From Palsa-1248 sp963737835 (GTDB taxonomy: Bacteria; Gemmatimonadota; Gemmatimonadetes; Gemmatimonadales; Gemmatimonadaceae), in contig CAVTUH010000001.1 in the NCBI GenBank assembly GCA_963737835.1, positions 868,001 to 932,000 of the forward strand: a DNA stretch of 64,000 nt, written 5' to 3'. Under the pieces are notes generated by a model. The model did no database searches. It was not told where the DNA came from and saw nothing but the letters and a program-made list of their open reading frames with translations. Every line of letters begins with the position of its first letter. The stretch's first letter is position 1. The position numbers and the translations under genes were made by a program. Shown piece by piece: positions 1 through 8,159 of this stretch.

Positions 1-1
1 A

Positions 2-607
2 GAACAGCGCTGGGGCGTGGATCTCGTCGCCGACGGCGAAGAAGGCGAGCGGCTCGCCGCGTCCGACGCGTACGATCTGATCATCCTGGACATGCGATTG
101 CCGGGGAAGCCCGGGCTGCAAGTGCTCCACACCCTGCGCGCCCGCGGCTTCGAGCGTCCGGTCCTGGTGCTCACGGCGCAGGACGCGGTCGATGCCAAAG
201 TGCAGACGCTTCGCGCGGGCGCCAATGACTATGTGACGAAGCCATTTGCCTTCGAGGAGCTGCTCGCGCGCGTCGAGGCGCTGTCCCGCCGCCCGCGCGC
301 TTTGGCCACGCCCCTGCTCCGAGTCGGGGATTTGAGCCTGCAGCAGGACACACGCGAGGTACGGCGCGGGGAAGAACTCATTGACCTCACGCCCAAGGAG
401 TACTCGGTCCTCGAGTACCTAATGCGCCACCCTGGCAAGGTGATGAGCCGCACTCTGATCACGGAGTACGCGTGGGGCTATCACTTCGATCCCGGGACCA
501 ACATCGTGGATGTGGTGATCAATCACCTGCGCAAGAAGGTGGATGCGGGGCATGAGAAGAAGCTGATTACGACGGTGCGAGGGGTTGGGTACGTCGTTAA
601 GGCATAA
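2..607 (+). CDS. OmpR-family response regulator, 5' end outside window
   Basis: DNA-binding response regulator of a two-component system. The reading frame is open to the first base, so the gene starts upstream; the usual N-terminal acidic pair of the receiver is missing for that reason only. The receiver shows the phospho-acceptor Asp in ILDMRLPG, the switch Thr in LTAQD and the conserved Lys in VTKPF. A C-terminal winged helix follows, with the typical DLTPKEYSVLEYLM stretch and a VVINHLRKKVD recognition region. It ends in TAA at 605-607. Its kinase is probably just upstream and cannot be seen. It converges on the NtrC-type gene downstream, and the stop codon lies inside a long inverted repeat. 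The family call is secure; the target genes are unknown. Confidence 0.93.
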   Translation, partial: EQRWGVDLVADGEEGERLAASDAYDLIILDMRLPGKPGLQVLHTLRARGFERPVLVLTAQDAVDAKVQTLRAGANDYVTKPFAFEELLARVEALSRRPRALATPLLRVGDLSLQQDTREVRRGEELIDLTPKEYSVLEYLMRHPGKVMSRTLITEYAWGYHFDPGTNIVDVVINHLRKKVDAGHEKKLITTVRGVGYVVKA

Positions 608-741
608 CGGCGGGATCAGGGGTCAGGGATCAGGGGCCAGGAACAAATCGAAAGGCCAGCCACGGTGCTCGCGGCTGGCCTTCTGGTTTGCTCCCTGACC
701 CCTGACCCCTGACCCCTGACCCCTGATCCCGCCGTTATGCC
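601..741. repeat. 28-bp perfect inverted repeat with heptamer arrays
   Basis: Bases 601-628 and 714-741 are perfect inverted copies. Each arm includes the stop codon of the gene it borders, GCATAACGGCGGGATC on either strand. The left arm runs into four 7-mers of type GGATCAG/GGGTCAG (613-640) and the right arm into five of type CTGACCC (695-729). A separate 10-bp hairpin sits in the centre. Together this could form a very long stem between two convergent genes. Confidence 0.85.
652..682. terminator. bidirectional terminator-like hairpin
   Basis: AAGGCCAGCC (652-661) pairs perfectly with GGCTGGCCTT (673-682) around an 11-nt loop. It lies between two convergent genes. A T-rich tail (TTCTGGTTT) follows on the plus strand, and AAATCGAA precedes it, giving a T-rich tail on the minus strand. 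It probably terminates both the OmpR-type and the NtrC-type transcripts. Confidence 0.7.
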
Positions 742-2102
742 CTTGGCCTCACAAACCCATATTCTCGGATCTTTCTGTACAGTGTCTTACTCGAGATGCC
801 CAGCTGTGTCGCGGCGCGGCCCTGGTGCCAGTTCGCACGCAGCAGCACGGCTTCAATGTGACGGCGTTCCAGGTCGGCGAGCGTGAGCTGGTGACCGTCG
901 CTGTCGCCGCCGAAAGGCGTGGAGCCGCCGGGCATGATCGGCAGATCGTTGCGTGTGATCACTCCACCCGAGGCCAGGAGTACGGCTCGCTCGATCACAT
1001 TACGCAGCTCGCGGACGTTCCCTGGCCAGCCGTAGCTCTCGAGCGCCGCCGAGGCGTCGGCGGTGAGCGTCGGCGGATTCGAGCCGCCGAAGTGCTTGAG
1101 GAAGTGCTCCGTCAGCATCGGAATGTCGACCACGCGTTCGCGCAGCGGGGGGAGCGAGATGCTGATCGTGTTGATGCGATAGTACAGGTCACTGCGGAAC
1201 GAGCGGGCGGCCACGGCCGCCGCGAGATCGGCTTTGGTCGCGGCGACCACTCGGGTGTCGATCGACAGCTTGTGGTTGCCCCCCAGCCGCACGTAGCTCC
1301 CGGTCTCGAGTGCCCGCAGCAGCTTGCCTTGCACGCGGATGTCGAGCGCCCCGACCTCATCGAGAAACAGCGTGCCGCCGCTGGCGAGTTCCAGTGCCCC
1401 CGTCTTGCGTTTCAAGACGCCAGGGAACGCGCCTTTTTCATGTCCAAAGAGCTCGCTCTCGATCTGTGCATCGCCCAGCGCGGCGCAGTCGACATCGACC
1501 ATCCCGCCCCCGGCCTCGGCCCGGCCAGAGAGCCGGTGCAGCAGACGGGCGACAATCTCCTTGCCCGTCCCCGGCTCACCGCTGATCAAGACCGGTGAAT
1601 CGCTCTTCGCGACGCGCTCCACGAGCGCGAGCACCGCCTGCATCGGCCCGTAGCGGGTCAGCACGTCGGGCGCACCGTTGGCCCGCTCGAGATGCGTCTG
1701 CAGCAGCGCGTTCTGGCGCGCGAGTTGGCGCTTCTCCCAGGCGCGGCGGACGAGCACATCGATCTCCGCCATCCGGTACGGCTTGGAGAGGTAGTCGTAG
1801 GCGCCCAGCCGGATCGCCGAAATCGCCGTCTCGATCGTTCCGTTGCCGGTGATGATGATCACTTGCGGTGGCGACGGCTCGTCGATCACCTGTCGCAGCA
1901 CCTCGAGCCCGTCCAGCTCGGGCATGACGATATCGAGCAGTGCCACGTCGAACGCCTCGCGTCGGAGCGCGTCGAGCGCAGCCCGGCCGTCGCGGACGAC
2001 CGTGACCTCGTGGCCTCGGCTGGTCAGGAACTGCTCGAGCACGTTCCCCAGCATCTCTTCGTCCTCGGCGATCAATACCTTGATGCGCAATTGCTCTTTC
2101 AT
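735..2102 (-). CDS. NtrC-type response regulator with altered GAFTGA motif
   Basis: A 455-aa regulator with receiver, AAA+ and Fis-type helix-turn-helix domains. Asp57 in LLDIVMPELDG is the likely phosphorylation site and Lys107 (SKPY) is conserved. The AAA+ domain has Walker A GEPGTGKE (about 175-182) and Walker B TLFLDEV (244-250). The DNA-binding end contains GRAATQLGISSKTLYRKI. The loop that contacts sigma-54, normally GAFTGA, reads GAFPGV (224-229). In this family the Thr is needed for sigma-54 engagement, so this protein may not be a classical sigma-54 activator. It overlaps the upstream kinase gene by four bases (ATGA, 2099-2102), so the two are translationally coupled and surely partners. 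Confidence 0.95.
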   Translation of the reverse strand: MKEQLRIKVLIAEDEEMLGNVLEQFLTSRGHEVTVVRDGRAALDALRREAFDVALLDIVMPELDGLEVLRQVIDEPSPPQVIIITGNGTIETAISAIRLGAYDYLSKPYRMAEIDVLVRRAWEKRQLARQNALLQTHLERANGAPDVLTRYGPMQAVLALVERVAKSDSPVLISGEPGTGKEIVARLLHRLSGRAEAGGGMVDVDCAALGDAQIESELFGHEKGAFPGVLKRKTGALELASGGTLFLDEVGALDIRVQGKLLRALETGSYVRLGGNHKLSIDTRVVAATKADLAAAVAARSFRSDLYYRINTISISLPPLRERVVDIPMLTEHFLKHFGGSNPPTLTADASAALESYGWPGNVRELRNVIERAVLLASGGVITRNDLPIMPGGSTPFGGDSDGHQLTLADLERRHIEAVLLRANWHQGRAATQLGISSKTLYRKIREYGFVRPRA

Positions 2103-3604
2103 GCCCCGGCCCCCTCGAGGTTCTGCGCGCCACCAGCTCCCCGGATCGGTTCCGCATCCGCACTGGGAAGCACGATTCGAAATGTGCTGCCGCTCCCCGC
2201 CTCGCTCTCGACTTCCAATCGGCCCCCGTGATCGGCGACGATCCCATAGCAGACCGAGAGCCCGAGCCCAGTGCCCTGTCCCGTCGGCTTGGTCGTGAAA
2301 AACGGCTCGAAGATCTTGGACTGGAGCGATCGCGGAATGCCAATGCCGCCGTCGCGGACTTCCGCGACGACGTAGCCGTTGTTGCGACGGGTCCGCACCG
2401 TGATGCGGCCGTCACCGCGTCGCGCGCTCTGTGGACGATCGGTCGCACGCCGGCGCCGCGCGCCAGGCGAGCGCTCGCGCTGCGACGCAGCATCATCATC
2501 ACGAGTGTGTCCGTCCTCGACGGCGTCCGCCGCGTTGTGAAGCAGCGCCATGAAGACCTGCACCAGTTGCTCGGCGTTGCCGCGGACGACCGCTGCAGCG
2601 TTTCGCTCGAGCTCGAGGTGCACCACCCTGCGATGGAACCGACCGTGATGCTTCAGCAGGAACAGCGTCTGCTCCACTACGCCATTGAGATCGACCGGTG
2701 ACCGCTCACGAGCCCCAGTGCGACTGAAATTCAACAGCGCCTCGGCGATACCTTTGCAGCGCCGCACCTCGGCATCGATCACTCGCAGATATTCGAGGTA
2801 TTGTCCGAGGGAGCCTCCGGCCGCGGGGGCAGCCGAGGCGTCGGTCTTCCCGTCCGCCGACTCGAGACTCAGCGTCATACTCTCGGCGCACGCGGCAACC
2901 GTCGCCAACGGATTGTTGATCTCGTGCATGACGCCCGCGGCGAGCTGGCCGATGGCCGCGAGCTTCTCGGTCTGCGCTACCCGCTTCTCGGCTTCCTTCC
3001 ACGACGTGACCTCTTCACCCACCGTGATCACGTGCGTGACCTCGTCACCATTCAGACGTAGCGGGATCTTGGAGATGCGATACGTTCGCGGCGGGCCGCT
3101 TCCCTTCGACGATGCCCGCGACTCCGTTTCGAATTGACTGAGCTCGCCTGTCGCGAAGACATGGTCGAACTCTCGACGCAGCGATTCCGCAGGCTGGTGG
3201 TGCAAGATCTCGAAGATCGTCCGTCCCAGCGCCTCACCGCGCGCGATGCCTTGCAAACCGGTTTCGCGGGTGTGGTTCCATGCCTGGACGCGATATTCCC
3301 GGTCGACGACGTACAAACCGACCGGGAGTGCATCCACCACTTGTTCAATGAAGTGACGTTGCTCGATGATCTGCTTGGCCCGCACCTCGAGCTCCCGCTC
3401 GAGTCCGACGAGCGCGTCCTCAACGAGCCGGAGCACTCGCTTCGCGCCCGCCCGATCGAGGCGCGTAATACTGATGAGGTCGTCTCCAAGCTGTGCCCAC
3501 ACCGTCGATGAGCTGAGTGGCGCAGCACTGCTCAGGCGCGCGGCAGCAGCGCGCGCACCATTTCCCGCTGATCCCGATGTCCGTCGCTTTGTGGGAGCGC
3601 TCAT
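2099..3604 (-). CDS. PAS-containing sensor histidine kinase
   Basis: Soluble-looking histidine kinase, about 501 aa. A PAS domain (VVDALPVGLYVVDREYRVQAWN) is followed by HisKA with the phospho-acceptor His in MHEINNPLATV. The ATPase domain has an N box (LLHNAADAVEDG), G1 DGGIGIP and G2 TGLGLSVCYG. A low-complexity RERSPGARRRR loop interrupts the ATPase region. I see no transmembrane segment, so it probably senses a cytoplasmic signal. I chose ATG 3604 because GGAGGGG lies a few bases upstream; the frame is also open to 3712 without a good ribosome site. The ATGA overlap with the downstream NtrC-type gene makes this a two-gene system. Confidence 0.93.
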   Translation of the reverse strand: MSAPTKRRTSGSAGNGARAAAARLSSAAPLSSSTVWAQLGDDLISITRLDRAGAKRVLRLVEDALVGLERELEVRAKQIIEQRHFIEQVVDALPVGLYVVDREYRVQAWNHTRETGLQGIARGEALGRTIFEILHHQPAESLRREFDHVFATGELSQFETESRASSKGSGPPRTYRISKIPLRLNGDEVTHVITVGEEVTSWKEAEKRVAQTEKLAAIGQLAAGVMHEINNPLATVAACAESMTLSLESADGKTDASAAPAAGGSLGQYLEYLRVIDAEVRRCKGIAEALLNFSRTGARERSPVDLNGVVEQTLFLLKHHGRFHRRVVHLELERNAAAVVRGNAEQLVQVFMALLHNAADAVEDGHTRDDDAASQRERSPGARRRRATDRPQSARRGDGRITVRTRRNNGYVVAEVRDGGIGIPRSLQSKIFEPFFTTKPTGQGTGLGLSVCYGIVADHGGRLEVESEAGSGSTFRIVLPSADAEPIRGAGGAQNLEGAGA

Positions 3605-3902
3605 CTCGCCCCTCCGCCGCCGAGCTGCAGATAGAGTGTCGAGGCCGTCGTCGTTGATGCCTCTCGGACATCCTGACCGAAACGCCCGAAGAAAGGTCAC
3701 ATACTGCCACAAACGGCATCCAGTCGGTCAGTTTGGCCTTCCGTGGCGTCGATGTGACAAGCTCATGCAGGAGCAGAGGTTGCGCTTTCCGACAGCACGA
3801 AGCCCCGATCGATTTGATCATGTCGGCGCTCAGCATGCGCAACCAATTCCACCGCAACGAGGAGCGAGGAAAGTCTCGAGTCGCGAGCCCGGATCCCGGC
3901 AA
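3605..3902. other. intergenic region upstream of the kinase pair
   Basis: Leader and promoter region of the minus-strand kinase/regulator pair. It is also the 3' flank of the DUF3830 gene, which ends at 3903 on the same strand. Open frames here are shadows. I see no convincing promoter boxes or hairpin. Confidence 0.4.
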
Positions 3903-4370
3903 TCACCCGTCCGGATTCTCCAGCGCGAACGTCACCTTCTGCGCGCCTTCCCACAGTGCACGGCGGCCGATCTCGGCCAATGCGCTGCGGTCGCCGGTGA
4001 TTGTCAGGAAGTGGTTGCCCGACAACGCACCGGTTTTCGCCGCAAACGCCGTCTGACCATAGGGGATAAGGATCTCGGTTTCGCTCACCCCACCCGGATA
4101 GAAGAGGATCTGCCCGGGGGTCGGCCGGTGTATGGCGTTCTCTGGCCCGATGCCCAGTGAGAGGTCGCCGAGCGGCACCCACGTGGACTCGCCGCTCCAT
4201 CGGACGTGCAGCATCGTGGCCGTCAACGGAAGCAGCCTGCGAAACGCCGCGCAGGTCGCTGGTGCCAGTTGGTCCTCCAGCGTTCCCCACAACACGATGT
4301 CACCGACTGTCATCCGCAGGCGGCTGGATGCCGCCGTGCTTGGATCAGCCACCCTCTGAACCTCCATCAT
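3903..4370 (-). CDS. DUF3830 (cyclophilin-like) protein
   Basis: A 155-aa cytoplasmic protein resembling the DUF3830 family, a cyclophilin-like beta-barrel fold of unknown function. Recognisable stretches are MLHVRWSGESTWVPLGDL, GQILFYPGGVSETEILIPYG and GNHFLTI, which match my memory of the family core. Start choice is uncertain: tandem ATG codons lie at 4370 and 4367, and another in-frame ATG at 4313 would cut into the first strand of the fold. It has no operon partner: the kinase gene downstream starts 298 bp away and the gene upstream is divergent. In other genomes the family often lies near amidohydrolase and catabolic genes; that is recalled, not seen here. Confidence 0.7.
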   Translation of the reverse strand: MMEVQRVADPSTAASSRLRMTVGDIVLWGTLEDQLAPATCAAFRRLLPLTATMLHVRWSGESTWVPLGDLSLGIGPENAIHRPTPGQILFYPGGVSETEILIPYGQTAFAAKTGALSGNHFLTITGDRSALAEIGRRALWEGAQKVTFALENPDG

Positions 4371-4576
4371 TATCCATCCGCTCAGGTGTGTCCGGATCCC
4401 AACCCGACTCGCGGGCGCTCATCGTACCTGTCGCGCAAGCACCGGTCAACCTCATGGCTCGTCGCCTCGACGTGAGGTAGCGTATAGGTCACGATGGCAC
4501 CGGCATGCGCCCGGTCTCTCACATCTGTCGGCGCTGCGCAGTGACAGAGCGCCGATTCTCACTGGGCATCTCATCT

Positions 4577-7500
4577 ATGCGCCGACGGTGGCGTAACGTC
4601 GTCTCTGAGGCCGGGCGGTCGTGGGCACTCACACTCGTCCTGATATCGAGCGCGGTCGTCCGGGTACCTGCCGGGGACGCGCAGGCGGTTGATTCCAGCG
4701 ATTTCGCGGGAATGCGTTGGCGATCGATTGGCCCCTACCGCGCGGGCAATGTCTACTCGGTATCCGGCGTGCCTGGCGATCCGACGGTCTACTACATCGG
4801 CACGCCGGAAGCGGGCGTGTGGAAGAGCACCGACGGCGGCACAGTCTGGAAGCCCATCTTCGACGACCAACATGTGCCGTCGATCGGAGCGGTGGCCGTC
4901 GCACCTTCCGATCCCAACATCGTCTATGTCGGCACCGGTGATCCGACTGGGTGGTCCTTCACGCCCGGCAACGGCGTGTACAAGTCCGTCGACGCCGGCA
5001 AGACGTGGCGCAAGATGGGACTCGATAGCACGCGATACATCACGTCGATCGTGGTTGATCCGCACCGGCCAGATGTAGCGCTGGTTGCCGCGATCGGTGC
5101 CCGCGAATACGACGCCGGCGCCTACCCCGCACGCGGCGTGTATCGAACCACCGACGGCGGACGCACGTGGACGCGCGTGCTCTTCAAGGACGCCAACACC
5201 GGTGTCACCGGGCTCACCGTCGACTACGCAGACCCGCGCGTCGTGTATGCGACATTCGAGCGTGAGGTGTTCTTCATTTCACCTGCGGGAGCAGAGTCGA
5301 CGTCCTCGCATGGACCCGGCATCTACAAATCGGTTGACGGCGGCGCGACGTGGCACCCCGTGCCCGGGCGCGGGCTGCCGAGCAGCGCAGCGGGCTTTGC
5401 CGTCGCAGTGGCATCGGGGACGCACGGTCAGCGCCTGTACGCGGAGGCGCACGTCCGAGGCCGGGATGCCACGGGCCTCTACCGGTCCGACGACGGCGGC
5501 GCAACGTGGCGTGTCGCCACAACCCACATCCTCAGCGCAGGCGGCGGTCCGATTTACGTCGATCCCAAGAACCCCGACGTCATCTACCTCATGGGCACGG
5601 CGATGTACCGATCGATCGATGGCGGACACACCGTCGTCGCCTTCAAGGGATCGCCCGGCGGGGACGATGTGCGCGATCTCTGGATCGACCCCGTGAACCC
5701 ACAGCGGATGCTCATGGGCGTGGACCAGGGACCGACCATCACCGTCGACGGCGGCGAAACGTGGACGCCGTGGTACAATCTCCCGAACGGACAGTTCTAT
5801 CACGTGTCAACGGACAGCCACTTCCCGTACCGCGTGTGCGCGGCGCAGCAGGACAGCGGCACTGCCTGCGTCCTGAGCCGGAGCGACTTCGGTGCGATAC
5901 GCGACAACGACTGGTACCCGATCGGTGGCTTCGAGGACGGGTATATCGTCACCGACCCGCTGGATGACCGGTGGGTGTTCACCCAGGGGTGGTACCACGT
6001 TTTGCGGCGGTACGATCGGGAAACGGGTCAGGTCGCAGTGTTCTACACACCATCCCGGGAGGATCGGTTTGGCGCGGCGCCGCCACTGGCGTTCTCCAAA
6101 CAGGACCCGCACGTCCTCTACATGGGCGCGCAGTACGTGCTGGTCTCGAACGACGGCGCTCGCGATTGGCGCCGGATGAGCCCAGACCTGACGACCGAGC
6201 CAGGCGCTCGCGACACCGCCCGCGCCGTCTCCGCTCGCACCCACTCGATCGCCACACTCGCTCCGTCGCCGGTGGCCGCCGGCGAGATTTGGGTGGGCAC
6301 TAGCAACGGATTCATTCAGATGACGCGCGACGGAGGGGTGACGTGGACCAATGTTACTCCTGCTGACATGTCGCAACGCCACGGTCCGGCGAGAGTGAAC
6401 ATCGTCGAGGCCTCGCACGACAGTGCGGGCACCGCGTACGCCGCCGTCGAGAACGCCTCGGACGACCACCCCTACATCTATAGGACGCGCGATTTCGGTG
6501 CACACTGGCAGCCGATCGTGGCGGGGCTGCCGCAGACCGCCACTGTCCGCGTTGTGCGCGAAGACCCGATGGATCCGGATCTGCTCTACGCTGGCACAGT
6601 GACTGGCATGTGGGTGTCCTTCGATCGCGGTGACCATTGGCAGTCGCTGCAGCTCAACCTGCCCAACACGGTCGTAACCGACATTGATGTCCACGCCAAC
6701 GATCTGGCTATCTCCACGTACGGCCGCGCGCTGTGGATCCTCGATGATCTCACGCCGCTTCGTCAGGTTCGAGCGGTAGCAGCCAGCACGTCACCCGCCT
6801 ATCTGTTTCACCCCCAGACCGCATATCGGGTGCGTTGGGACAACATCCAGGACACGCCGCTTCCACCCGAGGTGCCGGCAGGTGACAATCCGCCCGAGGG
6901 CGCGATCATCGATTACGACCTCAAGTCGCCTGCGGACGGCCCGGTCACGCTGTCGGTGTACGACGGCGCGAATCATTTGATTCGGGAGTTCTCGAGTGTG
7001 GCGCCGCCTCCCGACACGGTCCGGCCAAACATTGCCGAGTACTGGTTCGCGCCGCCGACCGTTCTCGCGACGTCGCAGGGCATGCACCGCGTCGCCTGGG
7101 ATCTGCGTTATCCACCGCCCACGCCGCTGAACTACAGCTACTTCGGTGATCTGCTCGACTACCGGGAGTACACACTCAACATCCATTCGATCAAGGGCGA
7201 GACACCGCGGGTGCAACCCAGCGGCCCGCTCGTGGTACCCGGCATCTACCGCATCGAATTGCGCACGGGCGGGCGCACATACACGCAGGAGTTGACCATC
7301 GAGAACGATCCGCGAGTCCCTGTCACCCAAGCCGCGCTCGCGTCGCAGCTCAATCTGCAGCTCCAGATGGTATCGGCGATCGCAGTCAGCTTCGCGGAGT
7401 TCAATTCGATTCAGCGCATGCGTGACGCACTCACCGCAGACACGCTCGCGGCCCACCGCGGAGGCGCCGACTCACAGCTGTTGCCACTGTTGCGCACCTT

Positions 7501-7789
7501 CGATGGCCACCTCGCGGCGCTGGCCAGCGCTGGGGACAGAGGCTTTGGCCCTGCGAACCGCGACCTCACGCGTCACCTCGAGGACATGGAGTTCGGCGAT
7601 CTGGATCCGACGCCCAGTGACGTTGCCGCCGTCGAAGGGGACTGCCGAACGATCGATGCGGCGCTCGGTGGCCTGAGGCAGTTGCAGGCGACCGACACGC
7701 AGACGGTGAACGCAACTCTGGCGCAATCGCATCTCGCGCTGCTGCCAGCGACGCCCGTTCCCACGGATCCTGCGTGCCGGACGCCGTAG
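4577..7789 (+). CDS. secreted sortilin/VPS10-type Asp-box beta-propeller protein
   Basis: Large exported protein, about 1070 aa. From ATG 4577 the N-terminus is a signal peptide (MRRRWRN, then SWALTLVLISSAVV, ending near GDAQA); the frame also opens at 4505. The body carries about eleven Asp-box/BNR motifs of S/T-x-D-x-G-x-T-W type, such as STDGGTVWKP, SVDAGKTWRK, TTDGGRTWTR, SVDGGATWHP, SDDGGATWRV and TRDGGVTWTN. These indicate one or two large beta-propellers like sortilin/VPS10 or exo-sialidase-fold proteins. After about residue 740 a beta-sandwich-like region follows (SPADGPVTLSVYDGANHLIREF), then a helical tail. Proteins of this architecture are annotated as glycosyl-hydrolase-like, but I see no catalytic residues to name. 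Substrate unknown. Confidence 0.85.
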   Translation: MRRRWRNVVSEAGRSWALTLVLISSAVVRVPAGDAQAVDSSDFAGMRWRSIGPYRAGNVYSVSGVPGDPTVYYIGTPEAGVWKSTDGGTVWKPIFDDQHVPSIGAVAVAPSDPNIVYVGTGDPTGWSFTPGNGVYKSVDAGKTWRKMGLDSTRYITSIVVDPHRPDVALVAAIGAREYDAGAYPARGVYRTTDGGRTWTRVLFKDANTGVTGLTVDYADPRVVYATFEREVFFISPAGAESTSSHGPGIYKSVDGGATWHPVPGRGLPSSAAGFAVAVASGTHGQRLYAEAHVRGRDATGLYRSDDGGATWRVATTHILSAGGGPIYVDPKNPDVIYLMGTAMYRSIDGGHTVVAFKGSPGGDDVRDLWIDPVNPQRMLMGVDQGPTITVDGGETWTPWYNLPNGQFYHVSTDSHFPYRVCAAQQDSGTACVLSRSDFGAIRDNDWYPIGGFEDGYIVTDPLDDRWVFTQGWYHVLRRYDRETGQVAVFYTPSREDRFGAAPPLAFSKQDPHVLYMGAQYVLVSNDGARDWRRMSPDLTTEPGARDTARAVSARTHSIATLAPSPVAAGEIWVGTSNGFIQMTRDGGVTWTNVTPADMSQRHGPARVNIVEASHDSAGTAYAAVENASDDHPYIYRTRDFGAHWQPIVAGLPQTATVRVVREDPMDPDLLYAGTVTGMWVSFDRGDHWQSLQLNLPNTVVTDIDVHANDLAISTYGRALWILDDLTPLRQVRAVAASTSPAYLFHPQTAYRVRWDNIQDTPLPPEVPAGDNPPEGAIIDYDLKSPADGPVTLSVYDGANHLIREFSSVAPPPDTVRPNIAEYWFAPPTVLATSQGMHRVAWDLRYPPPTPLNYSYFGDLLDYREYTLNIHSIKGETPRVQPSGPLVVPGIYRIELRTGGRTYTQELTIENDPRVPVTQAALASQLNLQLQMVSAIAVSFAEFNSIQRMRDALTADTLAAHRGGADSQLLPLLRTFDGHLAALASAGDRGFGPANRDLTRHLEDMEFGDLDPTPSDVAAVEGDCRTIDAALGGLRQLQATDTQTVNATLAQSHLALLPATPVPTDPACRTP

Positions 7790-7797
7790 ATGGACGC

Positions 7798-7825
7798 TCC
7801 CGAATCCCTAATCCCGAATCCCGGT
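7798..7825. repeat. heptanucleotide repeat, 4 units
   Basis: Four 7-mers follow the stop codon of the Asp-box gene directly: TCCCGAA, TCCCTAA, TCCCGAA, TCCCGGT. Same unit length as the arrays at 613-640, 695-729 and 59601-59684, but different sequence. Confidence 0.8.
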
Positions 7826-7918
7826 TTCTGGCCTCTCTGTAAACTCTTCGCCAGCGAGTCGTCCTGAGTGGACGGGGGTGCGCGCTCCCCCGCCACCGCC
7901 TCGGAGAGGAGACCCGTG

Positions 7919-8137
7919 ATGGAGACGCCTTGGACGGAGGGCGATACGGCGTCCGCCGTGTGCCCGTCATGCCGCGACCTCGTTCGTGCACGCCTAGTAC
8001 GCCGCGCGATCGAGTTTCCACGGACGCGGTTTGTGGTTGGCGGGCTGCTCGTGCATGTCTGCGAGGTGTGCGATGCCTTGCTCGGAGTGCCACGGCAATC
8101 CATCCCTCAATTGCGCCAGGGTGGACTCGGCGGCTGA
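7919..8137 (+). CDS. small YgiT/MqsA-like zinc-ribbon protein
   Basis: A 72-aa protein with two Cys pairs, CPSC and CEVC, about 34 residues apart, forming a zinc ribbon. The C-terminal segment LLGVPRQSIPQLRQ resembles the YgiT-type zinc-finger region of MqsA-like antitoxins and related transcription factors. ATG 7919 is preceded by GGAGAGGAG at good spacing, which supports it as a real gene. No toxin gene is next to it, so a toxin-antitoxin role is not supported here. It lies 22 bases upstream of the TonB-C-like gene on the same strand, so they may be cotranscribed. Antitoxin-like is a resemblance; function unknown. Confidence 0.6.
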   Translation: METPWTEGDTASAVCPSCRDLVRARLVRRAIEFPRTRFVVGGLLVHVCEVCDALLGVPRQSIPQLRQGGLGG

Positions 8138-8159
8138 CCGCAGCTCAGCGGGCGGGGCG

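Noticed and set aside
3366..4160. Plus-strand open frame opposite kinase and DUF3830 genes
   Set aside because: Crosses an intergenic region and two genes; no domain, no ribosome site.
7919..8137. Toxin-antitoxin module around the zinc-ribbon mini-protein
   Set aside because: No toxin-like gene is adjacent on either strand.
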